Shown piece after piece: positions 61,235-64,000 of a stretch of 64,000 nt of DNA. Source of the stretch: Fusibacter sp. 3D3 (lineage in GTDB: Bacteria; Bacillota; Clostridia; Peptostreptococcales; Acidaminobacteraceae); assembly GCF_001748365.1 (NCBI RefSeq), contig NZ_BDHH01000010.1, positions 124,001-188,000 on the forward strand, written 5' to 3'. Made by a program: the position numbers and the translations under genes. Under the pieces are notes generated by a model that worked only from the letters and a program-made list of their open reading frames with translations, had not been told where the DNA came from and did no database searches. The first letter of the stretch is position 1; each line of letters opens with the position of its first letter.

Positions 61235-61657
61235 GTGAAGAAAGTTTTTAGCGCAGGAGGCGTTGTCTTTTTAAAGAATAGTGTTTTGATGCTTCAAAAG
61301 ATAAACGGAGATTGGGTTCTCCCCAAAGGCAAGATTGAGGATCACGAAACCAGTGAAGATACAGCCATGCGTGAAGTGCGAGAAGAAGCAGGCATAAAGA
61401 CAAAAATCATTAGTCCCATAGGGGAAACTTCTTATAAATTTAAAAATTATTGGTCGAATAATCATGTTATCGAAAAAAATGTGGTCTGGTATCTCATGAA
61501 AGCGCTGAGTTCGTCGCCACATCCCCAGAGAGAAGAAGGTTTTATTGATTCCAAATTTATACATGTCAACAATGTGGTGCAGCTCGCAAAATATGATGAT
61601 GAACGTGATATTTTGATGAAAGCACTTGAAATCATACAGGCCATAGAAGGTGCGTAA
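61235..61657 (+). CDS. NUDIX hydrolase
   Basis: A 140-residue NUDIX protein that hydrolyses a nucleoside diphosphate-linked compound. The NUDIX box is almost perfect: GKIEDHETSEDTAMREVREE with AGI following (GX5EX7REUXEEXGU). GTG is the start codon, with GGAAGGTG upstream. It sits between yvcK and whiA, a place where most Firmicutes have no gene, and shares one base with the whiA start, so the two are translationally coupled. The substrate cannot be told; Ap4A or a capped-RNA-like target is possible. Confidence 0.9.
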   Translation: MKKVFSAGGVVFLKNSVLMLQKINGDWVLPKGKIEDHETSEDTAMREVREEAGIKTKIISPIGETSYKFKNYWSNNHVIEKNVVWYLMKALSSSPHPQREEGFIDSKFIHVNNVVQLAKYDDERDILMKALEIIQAIEGA

Positions 61658-62610
61658 TGTCTTTTTCATCAAAATCAAAAAATGAACTTGCAAGAATAAG
61701 AACGGAAGGCAAATGCTGTAACCGTGCAGAATTATCTGGCATTATTAGGGTGAGTGGCGCACTGGAGTTTGGTGGATTTCAGAAAATGAATTTGAGAGTG
61801 ACCACTGAAAATCCAGCGGTGGCACGTCTTATTTTTATATTGCTCAAAAAAACGTATCAAATTCATACAGAAGTGATTATGAAAGAAAATAGAATTCTCA
61901 ACAAGAATCACTTATATGAAATATTCATCGAAGGGGCAAATGATATCTTACTAGATCTTGAGGTTTTTAATCTCTCTGAAGGCAGTATGGTCATCAATGA
62001 TGATATGCCAGATGGCCTTTTGAGAAAAAATTGTTGCAAGAAAGCGTACCTCAGAGGCATCTATCTTGGAGGGGGCTCGCTCAGTACACCTGAAAAGAGT
62101 TATCATCTTGAACTGATTACGCATAATGACTTTTATGCCACTCAATTAGCAACTTTTATGAATGATCACTTTGATTTGACCGCAAAGGTTACGCCTCGTA
62201 AGAAAAACTACATTATCTATATAAAAGAAAGCGAGAAAATTGTTGATTTTTTAAACATCATTGGTGCACATCATACTTTACTGGATTATGAAAATGTGAG
62301 AATTATCAAGCAGATGAGAAACAATGTAAATCGTGTGGTGAATTGTGAAACGGCCAATATGAATAAGACGATTGAAGCGGCCTATGAGCAAATGTCTCAA
62401 ATTCATTATTTAGAGGCGACCATTGGTATAGAAAGTCTGCCTGAAAAATTACAGGAAATCGCTTATTTACGCATGGATAATCCAGAGGCATCGCTTAAAG
62501 AACTTTCTGAAATGATGAATCCCCCTGTGGGCAAATCAGGTGTGAATCATCGCTTAAAAAAAATCATGCAAATAGCAACTGACTTACAGCTTAGAGGTGG
62601 AAAACTATGA
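61657..62610 (+). CDS. whiA: DNA-binding protein WhiA
   Basis: A 317-residue WhiA: an N-terminal LAGLIDADG homing endonuclease-like fold without catalysis (FSSKSKNELARI, CNRAELSGIIRVSG, KKAYLRGIYLGGGSL) and a C-terminal helix-turn-helix (DNPEASLKELSEMMNPPVGKSGVNHRLKKI). In Firmicutes it binds near division and chromosome genes and affects cell division and sporulation. Its ATG overlaps the NUDIX stop by one base, and its own stop overlaps the start of the next gene. Confidence 0.97.
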   Translation: MSFSSKSKNELARIRTEGKCCNRAELSGIIRVSGALEFGGFQKMNLRVTTENPAVARLIFILLKKTYQIHTEVIMKENRILNKNHLYEIFIEGANDILLDLEVFNLSEGSMVINDDMPDGLLRKNCCKKAYLRGIYLGGGSLSTPEKSYHLELITHNDFYATQLATFMNDHFDLTAKVTPRKKNYIIYIKESEKIVDFLNIIGAHHTLLDYENVRIIKQMRNNVNRVVNCETANMNKTIEAAYEQMSQIHYLEATIGIESLPEKLQEIAYLRMDNPEASLKELSEMMNPPVGKSGVNHRLKKIMQIATDLQLRGGKL

Positions 62611-63863
62611 GAAAAACAATCATTTTTGTGCTTTGCCTAGCAATGGTATTTATGACTACTGCTTGTTCAGAAGGGAGTCCACTTGGAAAGAGTAATGACC
62701 CTGCTGTTAAAAATTGGGAGCTTGTTAAGGAGAGTGGCCGTGATTCAGTCGTAACACTGTGTGTTGATACCCAAGACGAAGCGGCACTCACATGGCTCCA
62801 AACCGAGTTTACAGCGTATTTGAAATTAACTTACAACATAGAACTTAAACTTATAAAACAATCCCAAGAGAAGACTTTTGAAAGCCTAAAAAGCGATCAA
62901 CAAAACGAAATTCAGTTGGGACAATATGATCTCATCTTATTTGATGACACAGGTTTTAAAGAAGCCGTAAATGCAGGCTATTTATTTGGACCTTTTACAG
63001 ATGAATTGCCAAATAGTAAGCTTTATCTTGATCCTTATGACATTGAAGTAAGATATGATGAGGGGATTTCAATTGATCAATATGAAGTCCCTATTGGCAG
63101 ACAACAGCTTTCTTTTATTTTTAATGAAAATTACTTCTATGAAATTCCAGAGCACTATGAAGGTTTTTTTGAACTCGTTAAAACCTTCCAAGGCAAATTT
63201 ACTTATCCAGATCCAAGAGTATCTCCTGAAGGTGAGGCTTTTGTCGCAGGGTATTTGTCTAGAAATCTTGACTTTGAGAAGTTAAATGAGAAAGCATATT
63301 CGGAAGCTGAGTTATATGAGCTCATAAAACCGTCACTTGAAGTCTTAAGTGCGATTAAGCCCGATCTTTATAAAGGTGGAACAGATTATCCGAAATCTGT
63401 CAACGAGATGGATCAATTGTTTTTTAGTGAGGATCTTATTTTTTCCATGAGCTTGGATTACTACCATGCAACGGATATGTTAAAGGCCTATGAGTATCCA
63501 GAAGCGGCAAATGTTTTTACCATTATGGAAGGGACAACAGGCCCAGTGGCGCATATGGGTATCCTCTATAATTCCAGTAACAAATCAGGTGCAATGCTGG
63601 TGATAGATGCTATGTTATCACCAGAGATGCAAGCCTCTAAATACGATACGCGCAAATGGCGTCAGCTCCCGATCTACGATCCGAGCTATGTGTCATCAGA
63701 AGCACTCGCGGAAATCAAGAAGATCAAACTTAAAACAACGGCGCTTAAGCATGATGAACTGTTACTGCACAGAGTGCCTGAACTGAGTCCCTACTATAGA
63801 GCCTTAATCGTTAAGTTGTGGGAAGCACATGTCCTTACGAATACAGCTGAAGTCACACCGTGA
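62607..63863 (+). CDS. Solute-binding lipoprotein
   Basis: A 418-residue lipoprotein. The signal peptide (MRKTIIFVLCLAMVFMTTAC) ends in the lipobox TTAC, so the Cys is lipidated at the membrane. The rest has the two-lobe fold of ABC extracellular solute-binding proteins (SBP family 1-like: FNENYFYEIPEHYEGFFELV, YNSSNKSGAMLVIDAML). No ABC permease or ATPase gene is adjacent in the window. Its ATG overlaps the whiA stop (ATGA). It may bind an oligosaccharide, but the ligand is not evident. Confidence 0.85.
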   Translation: MRKTIIFVLCLAMVFMTTACSEGSPLGKSNDPAVKNWELVKESGRDSVVTLCVDTQDEAALTWLQTEFTAYLKLTYNIELKLIKQSQEKTFESLKSDQQNEIQLGQYDLILFDDTGFKEAVNAGYLFGPFTDELPNSKLYLDPYDIEVRYDEGISIDQYEVPIGRQQLSFIFNENYFYEIPEHYEGFFELVKTFQGKFTYPDPRVSPEGEAFVAGYLSRNLDFEKLNEKAYSEAELYELIKPSLEVLSAIKPDLYKGGTDYPKSVNEMDQLFFSEDLIFSMSLDYYHATDMLKAYEYPEAANVFTIMEGTTGPVAHMGILYNSSNKSGAMLVIDAMLSPEMQASKYDTRKWRQLPIYDPSYVSSEALAEIKKIKLKTTALKHDELLLHRVPELSPYYRALIVKLWEAHVLTNTAEVTP

Positions 63864-63941
63864 CAGTAACTGTGACATTCATTGGCATTGGAGCGGATGC
63901 CTAACAAAAGCAGTTAAGACCATGCAAATAGACTTAGTTTA

Positions 63942-63985
63942 ATGAGAAGAACCTAATCAGAAGAGTTCTTCTCATTTTTATTTTA
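63942..63985 (+). terminator. Intrinsic terminator after the lipoprotein gene
   Basis: ATGAGAAGAAC pairs perfectly with GTTCTTCTCAT, followed by TTTTTATTTT. The 78 bp between the lipoprotein stop and this stem show no gene. Confidence 0.87.
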
Positions 63986-64000
63986 GGCAAATATATGGTA

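Overview
The window is AT-rich DNA from a strictly anaerobic, Gram-positive member of the Clostridia. The evidence is a class III (oxygen-sensitive) ribonucleotide reductase with its radical-SAM activase, a complete NADH/ferredoxin-type [FeFe]-hydrogenase (HydABC), a second sensory-type [FeFe]-hydrogenase, Firmicute-style genes (csaB, typA, ftsEX, rapZ-yvcK-whiA, an EndoA-type toxin) and a LexA box of the Gram-positive type. A Fusibacter-like or other Peptostreptococcales relative would fit, but the genus cannot be fixed from the sequence alone. No rRNA, tRNA, transposase, prophage, cas gene or CRISPR was seen; apart from one family of structured repeats the region looks like ordinary chromosome.

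Layout. 0-5.7 kb: 3' end of nrdD, nrdG, then acpS-nnr, alr and a MazEF/EndoAI-EndoA toxin pair. 5.8-12 kb: cell-surface genes (exported small protein, DUF5693 membrane protein, csaB, tagA) and an S1-domain protein. 12.5-20 kb: Lon-like protease, 5-formyl-THF cyclo-ligase (minus strand), then ftsE-ftsX-M23 hydrolase-ctpA-small membrane protein. 20-28 kb: uvrB-uvrA with promoter and LexA box, a minus-strand membrane protein, uvrC. 28-38 kb: hydCB(+2Fe-2S protein)A, a thymidylate kinase, then a sensory operon (DRTGG, RsbT-like kinase, HydS-like hydrogenase, DRTGG, PHP, HATPase). 38-46 kb: typA, three Tad-type pseudopilin-like genes with a small protein kinase, a GH18 protein and a zinc ribbon. 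46-53.8 kb: ATP-grasp-PHP-polysaccharide deacetylase, then the pantothenate operon (panG-like, panB, panC, panD) behind an RNA leader with terminator, and murB. 54-64 kb: Na+/H+ antiporter with an RsbW/RsbV/RsbU-like module, PHP-rapZ-yvcK-NUDIX-whiA, and a solute-binding lipoprotein.

The most unusual content is a family of four dispersed structured elements (near 0.6, 9.6, 12.0 and 54.0 kb). Each has the same architecture: a closing stem whose two strands covary between copies, three internal hairpins, and a nearly invariant 3' tail of about 30 nt ending in GAGTAT. Three of the four have tandemly multiplied 3' parts. From memory this resembles the HEARO/omega RNA that accompanies IscB/IsrB nucleases of the IS200/IS605 superfamily, but there is no nuclease gene here, so they appear to be orphan or non-autonomous copies. 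Two hydrogenase operons both carry Rex-like redox operator sequences, which suggests that H2 production and the putative H2-sensing operon respond to the same NADH/NAD+ signal.
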